DNA from: Synechococcus sp. AG-679-C18
Lineage (GTDB): Bacteria; Cyanobacteriota; Cyanobacteriia; PCC-6307; Cyanobiaceae
Direction of reading: 5' to 3'
DNA length: 46,774 bases
NCBI GenBank assembly: GCA_003210755.1
Contig: QCUL01000019.1
Span: forward strand, 1 to 46,774
The notes below the pieces were generated by a model, which made no database searches, was not told where the DNA came from, and worked only from the letters and a program-made list of their open reading frames with translations. Of this stretch, positions 45,215 through 46,774 are shown in pieces. The translations under genes and the position numbers were made by a program. Each line of letters opens with the position of its first letter. Position 1 is the stretch's first letter.

Positions 45215-46422
45215 GTGCACTTGTGGTTGATTGTCCAACCGGTTTGGCCGGGGACATGTTGCTGTCTGCGTTCCTTGATTTAGGAGTGCCCGAGTCGGTT
45301 GTCCATGAGCCCATGCAGTCCCTTGGCCTGGGGAACGCTTATCTCTTCAAGGTTGAGCAATCAGATAGTGGTGGATTACGCGGGATTCGCCTCACGGTTA
45401 GTAATCAGGAACAAAACCCACCACATCGACGCTGGGTCGATCTGCGCAAGTTGATCTCAGAAGCTTCTCTATCCAGTTCCCTCAAGGCCAACGTTTTGAA
45501 TGTCTTTCGCACTCTGGCTGAAGCGGAAGCAATAGTTCACGGCTGTTCTCCCGATCAAGTGCACTTCCATGAGATTGGTGCAATCGACAGCTTGGTCGAT
45601 GTCATCGGCGTTTGTGCTGCCGTTGAGAGCCTTTCTCCTGGAAAGATCTACTGCAATGCACCTGCAGTAGGCCATGGTCTTGTGAAGACGGCTCATGGGG
45701 TGCTTCCTGTTCCGGTTCCAGCGGTACTTGAATTGGCGAAACGTCATCAGGTTCCGATTCGTACCGGTGAAGATCTTCCTGCCGTTGAGTTGACCACTCC
45801 AACTGGAATCGCGCTGATGGCTGTTTTGGCGAATCAGTTTCATCGACCCTCAACGATGGAGGTTGAAGGTATTGGTGTCGGACTCGGTCATCGTCTTTTA
45901 GATCGTCCCAACCTCTTGCGTTTGATCCGCATCCACGAAGCCAGCAAGGTCGAGGCTGGCTGGCAAGAGCTAGTGATACAGGAGGCTTGGATAGATGATG
46001 CAACAGCCGAAGAGTTGGCCAGCCTTGCTGAACAGTTGCGCAGGGCTGGTGCTTTAGATGTTGTCCATGGGGCCGTGCTGATGAAAAAACAACGGCCTGG
46101 TACTGCTGTTATCGCCTTGACAACTCCTCAACAAGCTGCTGCTTTGAGGCATGTGTGGTGGCGCCATAGTCCAACAATCGGCTTGAGGGAAAGAGAGCAG
46201 GGAAGATGGGTGCTGCCCCGTCGCTCTGGAACAAGCTCGACTCCTTGGGGTTTAGTTCGGGCCAAGCAGACCCGACGTCCTGATGGGACTTTCACTTTGA
46301 AGTGGGAGCAAGATGAGCTCCAGCGTTTGTCTTCCGAGTCTGGTTTGACCGTTGTGGAATTGCGTGAGCGCCTTTTTCTTGAATCCCATTCGTTTGTTCC
46401 TGAGGAGGACTGGCGATGCTGA
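45211..46422 (+). CDS. larC: LarC-type nickel-pincer cofactor cyclometallase
   Basis: LarC family protein of 403 residues, which inserts nickel into the pyridinium dithiocarboxylate precursor of the nickel-pincer nucleotide cofactor. Seen: DCPTGLAGDMLLSAFLDLGV at the start, VHFHEIGAIDSLVDVIG, APAVGHGLVKTAHGVLPVPVPAV and ELTTPTGIALM, all family signatures. LarB and LarE are not in the window. It is a single uninterrupted frame, unlike some Lactobacillus larC genes that need frameshifting. It is coupled by ATGA upstream and overlaps the next gene by 7 bases. Confidence 0.9.
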   Translation: MSALVVDCPTGLAGDMLLSAFLDLGVPESVVHEPMQSLGLGNAYLFKVEQSDSGGLRGIRLTVSNQEQNPPHRRWVDLRKLISEASLSSSLKANVLNVFRTLAEAEAIVHGCSPDQVHFHEIGAIDSLVDVIGVCAAVESLSPGKIYCNAPAVGHGLVKTAHGVLPVPVPAVLELAKRHQVPIRTGEDLPAVELTTPTGIALMAVLANQFHRPSTMEVEGIGVGLGHRLLDRPNLLRLIRIHEASKVEAGWQELVIQEAWIDDATAEELASLAEQLRRAGALDVVHGAVLMKKQRPGTAVIALTTPQQAAALRHVWWRHSPTIGLREREQGRWVLPRRSGTSSTPWGLVRAKQTRRPDGTFTLKWEQDELQRLSSESGLTVVELRERLFLESHSFVPEEDWRC

Positions 46423-46774
46423 AAAGGCTTTCTTTGCCTGGAGGTTTACGCCTGTGGATAACCCTGCTCACATTGGCGTTTGTGGGGGTAGCTCTCATAA
46501 GCCATGCCTCAGGCTTGCGTGCACTCACGATTACTCGCCAAGGATGGTGGTGGTTGGTGTTTGGGCTTGGTTTGAGTTGGCTCAGCCTGGTGGTCAACGC
46601 CGTGGCTTGGAAAGTATTGATCCATTGGCTCGGCCATCAACCAGAACGCTTGGCCTTGATACCGCTTTATCTACGAAGCAACTTGCTCAAATATCTTCCT
46701 GGAGGTATCTGGCACTTTCTTGAGCGTTTTCGCGCTCTGCGACCTGAACTCGGCGGTGGAAAGGCCTTGGTGTC
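46416..46774 (+). CDS. Flippase-like UPF0104/MprF-type membrane protein (N-terminal part, cut by edge)
   Basis: First 119 residues of a polytopic membrane protein. Hydrophobic helices at about 12-31 and 43-64 and the motif YLRSNLLKYLPGGIWHF fit the UPF0104 (COG0392) lysylphosphatidylglycerol-synthase transmembrane family. Such proteins flip or transport lipids or glycolipids. ATG 46416 overlaps larC by 7 bases. The C-terminal part lies beyond the window, so an aminoacyl-transferase domain cannot be ruled in or out. Confidence 0.8.
   Translation, partial: MLKRLSLPGGLRLWITLLTLAFVGVALISHASGLRALTITRQGWWWLVFGLGLSWLSLVVNAVAWKVLIHWLGHQPERLALIPLYLRSNLLKYLPGGIWHFLERFRALRPELGGGKALV

Overview
The window reads as chromosome of a marine picocyanobacterium, most likely a marine Synechococcus. 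The cyanobacterial block rpmH-rnpA-PH protein-yidC-yceD-ycf46 followed by serS-rseP-rpsN-pnp, the presence of Ycf46, DUF2808 and hemL, and the many small picocyanobacterial-type genes all point that way. The assignment rests on recognised protein families and gene order, not on a search.

Layout. (1) 1-2426, minus strand: a tight operon of an EamA transporter, a GT4 glycosyltransferase and a GT39-type membrane glycosyltransferase cut by the left edge; both junctions are ATGA overlaps. (2) 2481-14044, plus strand: housekeeping genes for a short SppA peptidase, AroH chorismate mutase, a DUF2808 protein, L34, RNase P protein, a PH-domain protein, YidC, YceD, Ycf46, SerRS, RseP, S14 and PNPase. 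(3) 14063-16928: a CysQ-like phosphatase (minus), rsmI and a small membrane protein (plus), and a helix-turn-helix protein (minus). (4) 16992-17065: tRNA-Arg(TCT) with its own terminator.

(5) About 17.1-36.0 kb is an accessory region that begins at the tRNA. It is AT-rich over most of its length and sparsely coding. It holds a rubrerythrin, an MscS channel, a GPH-type symporter beside a cytochrome P450 gene broken by one in-frame stop, and many small proteins. Two more genes near its left end look damaged (one in-frame stop, one probable one-base deletion). Two divergent paralogues of a small secreted or lipoprotein family (20317 and 23410) lie here. Several very small ORFs (30-44 codons) look protein-like and would be missed by ordinary gene calling.

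(6) 36.0-46.8 kb returns to core-like sequence: YajQ; the minus-strand run hemL, OprB-type porin, DUF481-type barrel protein; glcD; exodeoxyribonuclease III; a TPR protein; and a translationally coupled plus-strand cluster of a conserved hypothetical, a stand-alone M41-like (FtsH peptidase domain) membrane protein, LarC, and a flippase-like UPF0104/MprF-type membrane protein cut by the right edge.

The best leads are a bacterial-Ig-like domain inserted in the lumen/periplasm-facing loop of YidC, the AAA-less M41 protein coupled to LarC, the single-stop P450, the hemL-linked porin without an SLH domain, and the microproteins and inverted repeats listed below. No complete defence system, CRISPR array, prophage or insertion sequence was recognised.
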